Assembly (NCBI GenBank): GCA_963678305.2
Contig: CAXXVV010000005.1
Location: 248,001-312,000, forward strand
DNA from: G963676655 sp963678305
Lineage (GTDB): Bacteria; Verrucomicrobiota; Lentisphaeria; Victivallales; Victivallaceae
Length of the DNA: 64,000 nucleotides
Reading direction: 5' to 3'
The translations under genes and the position numbers were made by a program. Positions 13,402 through 22,785 of this stretch are shown in pieces. Below the pieces are notes generated by a model. That model worked only from the letters and a program-made list of their open reading frames with translations. It was not told where the DNA came from and ran no database searches. How positions within the stretch are numbered: the first letter of the stretch is position 1; each line of letters opens with the position of its first letter.

Positions 13402-16215
13402 ATGTCATGTTGCTGTTCTGATGTAAAGTATGTCTATTTCTTTGGCGGCGGCCAGTCTGAAGGCAAAGCCTCGATGAAAAATCTTCTCGGCGGAAAAGGC
13501 GCGAACTTGGCTGAAATGGCTGAACTCGGTCTGCCGGTACCTCCCGGATTTACGCTGACGACTGAAGCCTGTGCCGAATACGGCAAGATTGGGCGCGACG
13601 CAATGTTCGCCAAACTCGAATGCCAGATCAACGAAGTTTTGAAGAAACTTGAAGACGCCACCGGCAAGACTTTTGGTAAAGGTCCGAATCCGTTGCTCGT
13701 CTCCGTTCGTTCCGGTGCCGCCGTATCGATGCCCGGGATGATGGATACTGTTCTCAACCTTGGTTTGAATGACGAAACCTGCAAAGCAATGGTTGATCTG
13801 ACCGGTAACGAACGTTTTGTCATGGACTCGTACCGTCGTTTCATGCAGATGTTCGGTAACGTTGTGCTTGGTATTGATCATCATGGCTTTGAGCATGCTT
13901 TGGAAAATATCAAAGAAGCTAAAGGTGTAGAACTTGATACCCAGCTGACTACCGAGGATCTCAAGGAAGTTATCGCGGCTTATCGTGGCGTTGTAAAAGA
14001 AGCTACAGGCGAAGATTTCCCGACCGACCCGATGCAGCAGTTGTACCGCGGTATTCAAGCGGTATTTGATTCATGGGACAATCCGCGCGCGGTCCGCTAT
14101 CGTCAGATCAACGATATTCGCGGCCTGCTTGGTACCGCGGTTAACGTTCAGGCGATGGTTTTTGGTAACAGCGGTGAAAACTCCGCTACCGGTGTTGCGT
14201 TCACCCGCGACCCCTCGACCGGTGCCAATGAATATTTCTACGGTGAATTCCTGATCAACGCTCAGGGTGAAGACGTGGTTGCGGGTATTCGTACTCCGCA
14301 GGAAATCACTCTGGCCGGTTCCCGCGAATGGGCAAAATCCCAGGGCGTCAGCGAAGATGTTCGTGCCGCCAAATTCCCGTCGCTGGAAGAAGCGATGCCG
14401 GAATGTTTCAAGCAGCTTGACGCGATTCGCGTTAAACTTGAAAACCACTACAAAGATATGCAGGACCTTGAATTCACGATTGAAGACGGTCGTCTCTATA
14501 TGCTCCAGACCCGTAACGGCAAGCGGACCGCTGCCGCCGCGGTCAAAATCGCGATGGACCTGGTTGAAGAAGGTCTGATTGATGAAAAAGAAGCGGTAAT
14601 GCGCGTCGATCCCGCTATGCTGGATCAGCTGCTGCACCCGGTTTTTGTCAAATCCAGCGAAGACGCCGCCAACAAAGTTGCCGTTGGTCTGCCCGCCTCT
14701 CCAGGTGCTGCCACCGGTCAGGTTGTTTTCTCCGCCGACGAAGCTGAAGCCTGGGTTGCCGAAGGTAAACAGGTTATCCTGTGCCGTATCGAAACCAGCC
14801 CTGAAGACATTGGCGGAATGCATGTTGCCGCCGGTATCCTGACTGCTCGCGGCGGTATGACTTCTCACGCGGCGGTTGTCGCCCGTGGCATGGGTACTTG
14901 CTGTGTTGCCGGTTGCGGTGAAATCAAAATGAATTATGCTGCCAAGCAGTTCGTTATCGGTTCGACCGTTGTCAAGGAAGGCGACTGGATCAGCTTGAAT
15001 GGTTCCACCGGTGCGGTTTATGTTGGTAAAGTTGAAACCGTCGAACCTGAATTGTCAGGTCCGTTCGGTCACATCATGGAACTGGCTGATAAATATCGCA
15101 AGGTCGGCGTTCGTACCAATGCCGATACTCCGCACGATGCCGCGGTCGCGGTTAAATTCGGCGCCGAAGGTATCGGCCTGTGCCGTACCGAACATATGTT
15201 CTTCGAAGGCGACCGTATCGTTTCATTCCGTCGTCTCATTCTGGTTGCTGAAACCGTCAAGAAGCTCAAAGAACAGCACAACGCCAAAACTCTGGCTGAA
15301 CTCAAAGCTTCATGTGACGCTTGTGACTGCTGCTGCAGTGACGCGGCCAAAGCTATTGCGCAGTATGAACAGGCATTGTCTGAACTGCTGCCGTTGCAGC
15401 GTGCCGACTTCATCGGTATCTTCCAGGCTCTGGAAGGCCGTCCGTGTACTGTTCGCCTGCTGGACCCGCCGTTGCATGAATTCCTGCCGCACGATGACAA
15501 AGGTCAGGCTGAAATGGCGGAACAGATGGGCGTCAGCGCCGCTGCCATTAAAGAGCTGGTTGAAAACCTGCACGAATTCAACCCGATGCTTGGACATCGC
15601 GGCTGCCGTCTCGGTATGACTTATCCGGAAGTAACTGAAATGCAGGCCCGCGCGATCTGTGAAGCGGCGGTTGAAGTTGCCGGTTCCAAACCTGAAATCA
15701 TGATTCCGCTGGTTGGCAACGTCAAAGAACTGGCCAACCAGAAAGCGATCGTTAAAGAAGCGATTGCCGCGGTTGAAGTTGAGAAAGGTGTTAAACTGGC
15801 AGTGATGATCGGTACTATGATCGAAGTTCCGCGTGCCGCGGTTACAGCCGATCAGGTTGCCGAAGAAGCTGAATTCTTCTCATTCGGTACCAACGACCTG
15901 ACCCAGATGGGTTGCGGTTTCTCACGCGACGATGCCGGTAAATTCCTCGGCGACTACGTCAAGGCCGGTATTTACGAATACGACCCCTTCCAGGTTCTCG
16001 ATCAGGACGGGGTTGGCGAGCTGGTCAAGATCGCGGTTGAAAAGGGTAAGAAAACCCGTCCGAATATCAAGCTCGGTATCTGCGGCGAACATGGCGGCGA
16101 ACCCTCAAGCGTTGAGTTCTGCTGCAAGGTTGGTTTGAACTACGTTTCATGCAGTCCTTTCCGCGTGCCGATCGCCAGACTGGCCGCGGCCCAGGCTGCC
16201 ATCAAACAAGGCTAA
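13402..16215 (+). CDS. ppdK: Pyruvate, phosphate dikinase
   Basis: Interconverts pyruvate + ATP + Pi with PEP + AMP + PPi, linking glycolysis and gluconeogenesis in the cytoplasm. The N-terminal ATP-grasp region is intact (LLGGKGANLAEM, VSVRSGAAVSMPGMMDT). The phosphohistidine is His489 in GGMTSHAAVVARGMG. The C-terminal TIM barrel contains SFGTNDLTQMGCGFSRDD and the catalytic Cys region LGICGEHGGEPSSVEFCC. At 937 residues it is longer than the usual ~875. Part of the excess is a Cys-rich insert at about residues 637-647 (CDACDCCCSD), and the N terminus begins MSCCCSD. Codon use is strongly regular (GGT, CGT, GTT), which suggests high expression. GAAAGGAAG precedes the start and a terminator follows at 16307. 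Confidence 0.97.
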   Translation: MSCCCSDVKYVYFFGGGQSEGKASMKNLLGGKGANLAEMAELGLPVPPGFTLTTEACAEYGKIGRDAMFAKLECQINEVLKKLEDATGKTFGKGPNPLLVSVRSGAAVSMPGMMDTVLNLGLNDETCKAMVDLTGNERFVMDSYRRFMQMFGNVVLGIDHHGFEHALENIKEAKGVELDTQLTTEDLKEVIAAYRGVVKEATGEDFPTDPMQQLYRGIQAVFDSWDNPRAVRYRQINDIRGLLGTAVNVQAMVFGNSGENSATGVAFTRDPSTGANEYFYGEFLINAQGEDVVAGIRTPQEITLAGSREWAKSQGVSEDVRAAKFPSLEEAMPECFKQLDAIRVKLENHYKDMQDLEFTIEDGRLYMLQTRNGKRTAAAAVKIAMDLVEEGLIDEKEAVMRVDPAMLDQLLHPVFVKSSEDAANKVAVGLPASPGAATGQVVFSADEAEAWVAEGKQVILCRIETSPEDIGGMHVAAGILTARGGMTSHAAVVARGMGTCCVAGCGEIKMNYAAKQFVIGSTVVKEGDWISLNGSTGAVYVGKVETVEPELSGPFGHIMELADKYRKVGVRTNADTPHDAAVAVKFGAEGIGLCRTEHMFFEGDRIVSFRRLILVAETVKKLKEQHNAKTLAELKASCDACDCCCSDAAKAIAQYEQALSELLPLQRADFIGIFQALEGRPCTVRLLDPPLHEFLPHDDKGQAEMAEQMGVSAAAIKELVENLHEFNPMLGHRGCRLGMTYPEVTEMQARAICEAAVEVAGSKPEIMIPLVGNVKELANQKAIVKEAIAAVEVEKGVKLAVMIGTMIEVPRAAVTADQVAEEAEFFSFGTNDLTQMGCGFSRDDAGKFLGDYVKAGIYEYDPFQVLDQDGVGELVKIAVEKGKKTRPNIKLGICGEHGGEPSSVEFCCKVGLNYVSCSPFRVPIARLAAAQAAIKQG

Positions 16216-16306
16216 CTTCTTACGAAGAAGCACGAAGTACCGCTTCATACTTCAGTCGCTCCGCTCCTTGCGGAAGCGGGAAGAGAAAGCGGTATGACAA
16301 AAAATC

Positions 16307-16343
16307 ACGGCGGTGTCTGTTAACTCAGGCACCGCCGTTTTTT
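16307..16343 (+). terminator. Rho-independent terminator after ppdK
   Basis: ACGGCGGTG and CACCGCCGT form a perfect nine-pair stem with a 14-base loop, followed by six T residues. It lies 92 bases after the ppdK stop. Confidence 0.88.
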
Positions 16344-16701
16344 ATGAAAACGCGTAGCTCCAACTGCGCATGATAGTTCCTGTTAATCTAAATTCCATTT
16401 TTCTTTTTTTGTGATTAAGCTATTGTCATTGAATGCTTTACGTGAATATAGATAGACAGGCTGTCTGTTTATTTTATTGTTTATTATTAAAAAGCAGGAG
16501 GTCTGTTTGAAGAAACAATTGTTTAAGTCTACCCGTGTTTGTCCGTGTCTGTCCGTGCATTTTGGGACTGTCTCCCTCAATCTGTAAAAAGATTGAAAAA
16601 ACTGCTTTTCAGAGATTGAAAAACGGCGGGATTGAGAACATATTCAGTAGTCAGATAAATTATGTTTTTTTAATCTTTACAGCGCGTTTTGGAGTACTTT
16701 T
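16344..16701 (+). promoter_or_regulatory. Gene-poor spacer with candidate dnaE promoter
   Basis: This 358-base spacer holds no convincing gene. It contains a palindrome, AGACAG-G-CTGTCT (16454-16466); a run of three near-repeats of GTCCGTG (about 16530-16557); and a possible promoter TTGAAA, 17 bases, CATATT at 16616-16644, about 60 bases before dnaE. An AGGAGG site at 16496 precedes a possible TTG-initiated 26-codon frame at 16507, which I do not call as a gene. Confidence 0.4.
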
Positions 16702-19700
16702 ATGTCTGCTGATTTTGTTCACTTACACGTCCATACCGATTACAGTTTGCTGGACGGTTCCTGCTCAGTCAAGGGTCTGGCTAAGATGGCTAAGGAATAT
16801 GGGATGCCCGCGGTGGCGATGACTGACCACGGCTTTATGGGCGGGACCATTGATATGTATTCGACCTTTGAAAAAGAGGGGCTGAACCCGATCATCGGGA
16901 TTGAAGCCTATGTGTCGCCGACGACCCGTCAGGATCGCGACGCGATGAATCCGGATATTCGCGGTTATCACCTGTGTCTTCTGGCGGAAAATTATGACGG
17001 TTATGTCAGCTTATGCAAATTGATCAGCGCGGCCTGGATGGAGGGTTATTACTACAAACCCAGGATCGATAAAGAACTTTTGGCCCGATATAACAAGGGT
17101 CTGATCGGAATGAGCGCCTGTATCGGCGGAGAGATTCCCAAACATATTCTTGGCGGCAATCTGGACGGAGCTAAAAAATCGTTGAACGAATATCTGGATA
17201 TCCTCGGCCGCGACAATTTTTATCTGGAGATCATGGACCATGGTCTGGAAGAGGAGCGCCGGGTCAATACTGAACTTATCAAGCTCAGTAAAGAATTCAA
17301 TGTACCGCTGGTTGCCACTAACGACGTCCATTATCTGCGCAAAGAGCACTCCGAGTCGCATGACGCGATGTTGTGCATCCAGACCCAGTCGTTGATCTCC
17401 GAGACTAATCGCTTTTCTTTTTCCGGACCGGAATTCTATTTCAAAAGTCCGGATGAGATGAAAGAGCTTTTCAAAGAGGTACCGGAAGCGGTGACCAACA
17501 CGGTAGGCGTAGCCGAGCGCTGCCACGTGAAACTTGACCTCGGGGCCAATCACTATCCGGTTTACATCATGCCGGAAGGCAAGACCGACGAGCGGGCCTA
17601 CTTGCGCGAAATATGTATAAAAGGCATTCAGGACCGTTACGATTTTGACGCTAATAAACCGGAACTCAACGAGTTTGAGCAAACCGTCGTCAAACGTATG
17701 GATTATGAGCTCGATATCATCAACCGGACCAAGTACAACCACTATTTTCTGGTGGTTTGGGACTTTATCAATTATGCCCGGACGCAGGATATTCCGGTTG
17801 GTCCGGGACGTGGTTCCGGTGCGGGCAGTATCGTTGCTTATCTGACGACGATCACGGATATTGAGCCGCTGGAATACAATCTGCTGTTTGAACGATTCCT
17901 TAATCCTGAACGCGTCAGCCCGCCTGACTTTGATATCGACTTTTGTGAAGAACGCCGTTCCGAGGTAATTGAATACGTCCGCAACAAATACGGCAGCGAC
18001 AGCGTGGCTCAGATCGGGACTTATGGAACCCTGAAAGCCAAGGCCGTGCTCAAGGACGTGGCCCGGGTTCTCGGCCACACTTTTGCCGAGGGCGACTCGA
18101 TTACCAAGCTGATTCCCAATGATCCGAAAATGACGCTGGATAAAGCGGTCAGCGGTTCTCAGGAACTGCGCAATATGCTGGAAAAGGAACCCTGGGTCCA
18201 ACGGATATTTGAACTGGCCAGGCCGTTGGAAGGTCTGAACCGCAATATGAGTATTCACGCCGCCGGTGTTATCATTGGCGACCAGCCGCTGGACAATGTC
18301 GTTCCGCTGGCCAAGGGGGCGGGGGATGAGATTATTACCGAGTTTCCGGCGGTTCCCTGTGAAGAACTCGGATTGCTGAAAATGGACTTTCTGGGACTCA
18401 AGACCCTGACGGTGATAGACAAGGCGGTGAAGAATGTGAGAAAACACCGCGGTATTGAGCTTGATATTTCAAAAATCCCGCTTAACGACCAGAATTCTTT
18501 TGATCTTTTGAATCGCGGCGACACGGTGGCGGTGTTCCAGCTTGAATCTTCGGGTATGCAGAACCTGTGCCGCCAATTCGGGGTGGAAACCCTGGCGCAC
18601 ATTATCGCGTTGATCGCGCTGTATCGTCCCGGTCCGATGGAATTTATTCCGACTTTTGTTGCCCGCAAAAAAGGCACCGAGCAGATTGAATATGACCATC
18701 CGAAAATGGAACAGTACCTGGCTGAAACCTATGGAATCATGCTCTATCAGGAACAGATTATGCAGGTTGTGCAGGCGTTGGCCGGATTTTCACTTGGCGG
18801 CGCAGATATTCTGCGGCGAGCTATTGGTAAGAAAAAAGTCAAATTGCTTGAAGAGCAGAAGGTGCTGTTTGTCGAGGGCTGTGCCAAGCACAATCAGATC
18901 AGCGAAAAACTCGCTTTGCAGATATGGGAAAAAATCGGTAAATTCGCCGGTTACGGTTTCAATAAATCGCACAGTGCGGCTTATGCCTTTATTGCGTATC
19001 GCACCGCGTATCTGAAAGCGAATTATCCGGTTGAATTCATGTGTGCGGTACTCTCGTGCGAAATTGACAACGCTGAAAAAATCTCATTCCTGATCGGCGA
19101 ATGCCGGGAGATGGGCATAAACATTCTGCCCCCGGACGTTAATGTCAGCGAACGCGACTTCACGGTTGACGGTAAGGCGATCCGCTTCGGTCTCGGCGCT
19201 ATCAAGGGAGTGGGCGAAAAGGCCGCGGATGAAATTATCCTGTCACGGGAAAAGGAAGGCAAGTATTCGGACTTCCTCAATTTCTGTGAAAGGGCCGGCA
19301 GTGCCGTCAATACCCGGATGGTCGATCATCTGATCAAAGCCGGGGCGTTTGATTCACTGCAAATTAAACGTTCACAATTGATTCAGATAATTGAGCCGAC
19401 AATGCGCTATGCCCAGCAGAGGGTGCGCGACCGTGAGGCCGGGCAGGGATCGCTTTTCGATCTGCTGGATGAATCAGAACAGGAAGACGTTTTCAGTGTG
19501 ACGATGCCGGATATTCCTGAATTTGAAGAAAATGAAATGCTTCAGATGGAAAAGGAACTGCTCGGATTTTATATCACCGGCCATCCGCTGGCCTGTTATT
19601 CGGATCTGATCAAGACCTATTCGACCGCCAATCTCAGGCAGGTGGCGAACATGGATAATGATACCGGCGTTAAAGTCGGCGGCATTATCAAGACCGTGCA

Positions 19701-20256
19701 GCGGCGCAACAGTAAAACAAGTGGAAAACCTTATTACCTGATCACTTTGGAGGATCTGGAAAGTACGGTTGAGGTATGGTGTTTTGAAAAATGTCTGAAT
19801 GAGATTGACGCGTCCGGCATCGAACTGGTTGCGGATATGCCGATTTTTATTGAGGCGTTGGTCAGTAAGCGCGACGAAACCGAAAAACCTAACCTTCGGG
19901 CTGAAAAGGTTATTCCATTGGAACAGGCTTCCGAGTTATACAGTGAGGAAATTCATCTGCACTTGTATGAAGGCAGTAACACGGTTGAGGATATGGATAA
20001 ATTAAAGCAGTTGTGCATGACTTCAATCGGGCCCAGCCGGGTGATCATCTGTGTCAGCTGCGTTTCCGGCGAAGTCGTCTTTATTGAGGCTGAGCGAGGT
20101 TTACAGGTCAAGGTTTCTGCCGGATTTCTCGACCAGGTGAGAGAGATTCTTGGTGAACGCCGCTGGCGGGTCAAAGCCAATCAGGATGTGCCTGAAGCCA
20201 GAAAGCGCTGGAGTAAAAACAGCAATGGTAACGGTAAAGGCGGCGGCAAAGAATAA
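16702..20256 (+). CDS. dnaE: DNA polymerase III subunit alpha
   Basis: Replicative polymerase catalytic subunit. The N-terminal PHP domain begins VHLHVHTDYSLLDGSC. The palm catalytic aspartates are D409 and D411 in PPDFDIDF, equivalent to E. coli D401/D403; the fingers (GYGFNKSHSAAYA), helix-hairpin-helix and C-terminal OB domain (VGGIIKTVQRRNSKTSGKP) follow. At 1184 residues it is a normal DnaE1. It ends with a short basic Asn/Gly tail (NSNGNGKGGGKE) similar in make-up to the RNase PH tail. No strong Shine-Dalgarno sequence is visible (TTTTGGAG lies about 5 bases before the ATG). The next gene begins 75 bases later. Confidence 0.98.
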   Translation: MSADFVHLHVHTDYSLLDGSCSVKGLAKMAKEYGMPAVAMTDHGFMGGTIDMYSTFEKEGLNPIIGIEAYVSPTTRQDRDAMNPDIRGYHLCLLAENYDGYVSLCKLISAAWMEGYYYKPRIDKELLARYNKGLIGMSACIGGEIPKHILGGNLDGAKKSLNEYLDILGRDNFYLEIMDHGLEEERRVNTELIKLSKEFNVPLVATNDVHYLRKEHSESHDAMLCIQTQSLISETNRFSFSGPEFYFKSPDEMKELFKEVPEAVTNTVGVAERCHVKLDLGANHYPVYIMPEGKTDERAYLREICIKGIQDRYDFDANKPELNEFEQTVVKRMDYELDIINRTKYNHYFLVVWDFINYARTQDIPVGPGRGSGAGSIVAYLTTITDIEPLEYNLLFERFLNPERVSPPDFDIDFCEERRSEVIEYVRNKYGSDSVAQIGTYGTLKAKAVLKDVARVLGHTFAEGDSITKLIPNDPKMTLDKAVSGSQELRNMLEKEPWVQRIFELARPLEGLNRNMSIHAAGVIIGDQPLDNVVPLAKGAGDEIITEFPAVPCEELGLLKMDFLGLKTLTVIDKAVKNVRKHRGIELDISKIPLNDQNSFDLLNRGDTVAVFQLESSGMQNLCRQFGVETLAHIIALIALYRPGPMEFIPTFVARKKGTEQIEYDHPKMEQYLAETYGIMLYQEQIMQVVQALAGFSLGGADILRRAIGKKKVKLLEEQKVLFVEGCAKHNQISEKLALQIWEKIGKFAGYGFNKSHSAAYAFIAYRTAYLKANYPVEFMCAVLSCEIDNAEKISFLIGECREMGINILPPDVNVSERDFTVDGKAIRFGLGAIKGVGEKAADEIILSREKEGKYSDFLNFCERAGSAVNTRMVDHLIKAGAFDSLQIKRSQLIQIIEPTMRYAQQRVRDREAGQGSLFDLLDESEQEDVFSVTMPDIPEFEENEMLQMEKELLGFYITGHPLACYSDLIKTYSTANLRQVANMDNDTGVKVGGIIKTVQRRNSKTSGKPYYLITLEDLESTVEVWCFEKCLNEIDASGIELVADMPIFIEALVSKRDETEKPNLRAEKVIPLEQASELYSEEIHLHLYEGSNTVEDMDKLKQLCMTSIGPSRVIICVSCVSGEVVFIEAERGLQVKVSAGFLDQVREILGERRWRVKANQDVPEARKRWSKNSNGNGKGGGKE

Positions 20257-20330
20257 GCCGATGAATTTGTAAATTCCTAATTTCAGAATATCCGGTGTTC
20301 TGAAAACATATCTTTATCCCCAGGAAAGCA

Positions 20331-21869
20331 ATGGACACAAAACAGGAAAAGAAACTTTCAATATTGGTTATGACCGGCCTGGGAATATTTCTTTTCTGGT
20401 TTGTCCTTCCGGCGGCGATCCGCAACCCGTATTGTGACTCCGGGATTTTTATTTATTGTGGCAGACGGGCCTTGGCCGGGGATGTCCCGTACATTGATTT
20501 CTGGGACCATAAAGGGCCGTTGATCTTCTATATTAATGCGTTGGCCGCTTTGCTTTCGCCACGCTCGATGACCGGTTCGATGCTGCTGCAATTCGGTTTC
20601 CTCATCGGCGCGTTTATATTCTGCTGGCAGACCTTGAAGCGCGCCTGTGGATTTGCTCCGGCTTTAGTTGCGACTCTTTGCGTTTTGCCGCTGCTTGAGG
20701 TGGCGGAGCTGAAGTACAACTTTACTGAGATTTACGCATTACTTTTCCAGTTCGGGGCGCTCTGGTGTTTCTGTATTTCGGAAAAAGTAGAGCGTAAACG
20801 CGATATTTTTCTGACGCGTTTTACTCTGGGGTTGTTTACGGGATGCTCGTTTATGCTTCGGCCCAACCTGGTCGCGGTCGGTGGCGCGATAGCCCTTAGT
20901 TGGCTGATAACTTGTCTGGTCTCTAAGGATTATCGCGGACTCTGGACCAGGGCGTGGCAGTCTGCGGCCGGTTATGCTCTGATCTGGTTGATTTTCTCGA
21001 TCTATTTCCTGGTCAACGGAGCCTTCATGGAATTCCTTGACGGCATGATCTTTTTCAACTACAATGCCACGGAATCCAGTATGCTTGACTGGCTCAAAGG
21101 TGTTGGTTTCGGGATATATTTGACCCTGCCGATCAGTGTGTTTGCGATTGCCGTGTGGGGTGTGATGATTTATAAACACCGGCGGCACCAACTGCGCAAA
21201 CAGCCGGTTGAACCGCTGGTGCTGGTCGCGTTGTTCTATCTGCCGCTGGAAATGGTCGTCAGCAGTGTCTCGGGGCGAATGTATAACCACTACTTTATGT
21301 CCTGGCTGCCTGCGGTAGCATTGCTTATTGCATTGGGATTGAGAGACTTGTTCGCTATGCCCCGGTTTAGAGAGTCAAGACTTGCTCCGCTAAACGGCAG
21401 AATTGGTTTTGCCTTGTTGATGATAATGCTGGTATTCCTGCCTCAGACCTGGAGAATTGCCGGTAATACGATGCATTATCTGCGAGCCGGAAAACCAGGC
21501 AAAGGGCGTTTGATCAGTTTTATCGAACAAAACAGTGTGCCCGAAGACAATGTTCTGGTTTGCAGCTATCTGGCCGGAGGAGTGTATTACATGATGGACC
21601 GCAAGGCTCCGTCAAGATATGTGGTCCAGTTCAATTTCTGGATCGGTAGTGAAGCACACTGGAAGAAAATGAACCTTAAGTTCCTTGAGGAGATCAAAAA
21701 AGCGCGCCCAAAATATATCATCTGGATGAAACACAACAGGGAAATTCGATCACAGGTGGAGATGGTTGTAAAAAACGCCGGAATACGTTATAAATATTCG
21801 GAAAATCTACTTCCCGGAGCTTATGTATTCACTCGTCAGGACTTGAATTCAAAGAAAAAAAACCGGTAA
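20331..21869 (+). CDS. Polytopic GT-C type glycosyltransferase (PMT/ArnT-like), 512 aa
   Basis: An integral membrane protein with about ten hydrophobic segments. The first periplasmic loop, NPYCDSGIFIYCGRR then VPYIDFWDHKGPLIFY, matches the first-loop region of GT-C enzymes that use polyprenyl-phosphate sugars (family GT39/PMT_2), where an acidic residue is catalytic. A soluble C-terminal part (about residue 395 on) follows, with the YLAGGVYYMMDRKAPSRY block common in these proteins. It would transfer a sugar to a lipid, protein or glycan on the outer face of the inner membrane. An AGGAAAG site precedes the ATG. It may be read with dnaE, but a link to the esterase/deacetylase pair downstream is plausible. 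Substrate unknown. Confidence 0.8.
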   Translation: MDTKQEKKLSILVMTGLGIFLFWFVLPAAIRNPYCDSGIFIYCGRRALAGDVPYIDFWDHKGPLIFYINALAALLSPRSMTGSMLLQFGFLIGAFIFCWQTLKRACGFAPALVATLCVLPLLEVAELKYNFTEIYALLFQFGALWCFCISEKVERKRDIFLTRFTLGLFTGCSFMLRPNLVAVGGAIALSWLITCLVSKDYRGLWTRAWQSAAGYALIWLIFSIYFLVNGAFMEFLDGMIFFNYNATESSMLDWLKGVGFGIYLTLPISVFAIAVWGVMIYKHRRHQLRKQPVEPLVLVALFYLPLEMVVSSVSGRMYNHYFMSWLPAVALLIALGLRDLFAMPRFRESRLAPLNGRIGFALLMIMLVFLPQTWRIAGNTMHYLRAGKPGKGRLISFIEQNSVPEDNVLVCSYLAGGVYYMMDRKAPSRYVVQFNFWIGSEAHWKKMNLKFLEEIKKARPKYIIWMKHNREIRSQVEMVVKNAGIRYKYSENLLPGAYVFTRQDLNSKKKNR

Positions 21870-21884
21870 ATCAGGCAATATCGG

Positions 21885-21913
21885 TTGAACATCTGCGTTA
21901 TATACACTATACT
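21885..21913 (+). promoter_or_regulatory. Candidate promoter of the esterase gene
   Basis: TTGAAC, 17 bases, TATACT, 45 bases before the ATG at 21958. Confidence 0.45.
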
Positions 21914-21957
21914 ATAATCATTGGTGACACGAGAAACTATAAAAACCGGATAATGAA

Positions 21958-22767
21958 ATGACCTATTGCTTCACATCGACTTTTCTGGACGAACCGATAA
22001 ATACTGAACGGGTGATCGACATTTTTGAACCTCACAAGTGTGATGAGGAGGATGTTTCGATTTTTTTTATTCACGGTGGCGGTTGGCGAGCTGGCAGCAG
22101 ATCCCGTTTTTATACGATTATGAAAGCTTATTCGGAACGCGGGTTTCGTTGCGCATCGGTTGATTATCGCCTCGGGAATTCAAATATTTTTGACCAGATT
22201 GCCGATGTTAGACATGGCTATGATTTTTTTATTTCCCACCTGAAAAAACTTGGCAGACCGCTCAAGGTTCTGGTGTTCGGCTCTTCTGCCGGGGCTCATC
22301 TGGCCGCACTACTATCTCTGGCCGCTCCCGGTGATTGCGGAGATCCGCTGACGGTCAACGGTTATGAATACGAAAATGACTGGGTTCAACCTCTGGGGGT
22401 CGCGCTTCAGGCCACTCCGGTTACTTTTGTGCCATGGGATGAAATTTTCCCCGGAATATGGGCCTCTATGGAGGATATTGTCGGAACTCCCTATTCGGAA
22501 GCTCCGGAACTTTACAAAAAGGTTTCTCCGGCCAATCATGTTAAAAAGGGCAGCCCCGCGGTATTTTTCCTGGAAGCCGAAAATGAACACATGTTTCCGC
22601 GTCATTTGACCATGAAAATGGTCGATCTGCTGATTGGAAAAGGTGTAAAAAGCCGTTGCAAGGTTTATCGCAACACCGAGCATGGATTTTTCTACGATAT
22701 CACCCGTAAACGCCAGGAAGAGGCTTTTATTGATATCATCGATTTTATCCGGATGATCCAGAAATAA
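21958..22767 (+). CDS. Alpha/beta hydrolase (esterase/lipase-like), 269 aa
   Basis: A cytoplasmic serine hydrolase, no signal peptide. The oxyanion-hole motif HGGGW follows strand FFIHGGG; the nucleophile elbow is GSSAGAH; the late histidine lies in EHGFFYD, and an acidic residue is in FLEAENEHMF. These place it in the HGGGW/BD-FAE-like group of small carboxylesterases, which often deacetylate or de-esterify sugars. A polysaccharide deacetylase gene follows within 20 bases, so both may remove acyl groups from the same glycan. The exact substrate is not known. Confidence 0.88.
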   Translation: MTYCFTSTFLDEPINTERVIDIFEPHKCDEEDVSIFFIHGGGWRAGSRSRFYTIMKAYSERGFRCASVDYRLGNSNIFDQIADVRHGYDFFISHLKKLGRPLKVLVFGSSAGAHLAALLSLAAPGDCGDPLTVNGYEYENDWVQPLGVALQATPVTFVPWDEIFPGIWASMEDIVGTPYSEAPELYKKVSPANHVKKGSPAVFFLEAENEHMFPRHLTMKMVDLLIGKGVKSRCKVYRNTEHGFFYDITRKRQEEAFIDIIDFIRMIQK

Positions 22768-22785
22768 ACAGCCTTGCGTTTTATT

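Noticed and set aside
17011..18447. Long antisense open frame (478 codons) within dnaE
   Set aside because: It lies wholly inside conserved DnaE coding sequence, has no ribosome site and no recognisable motif.
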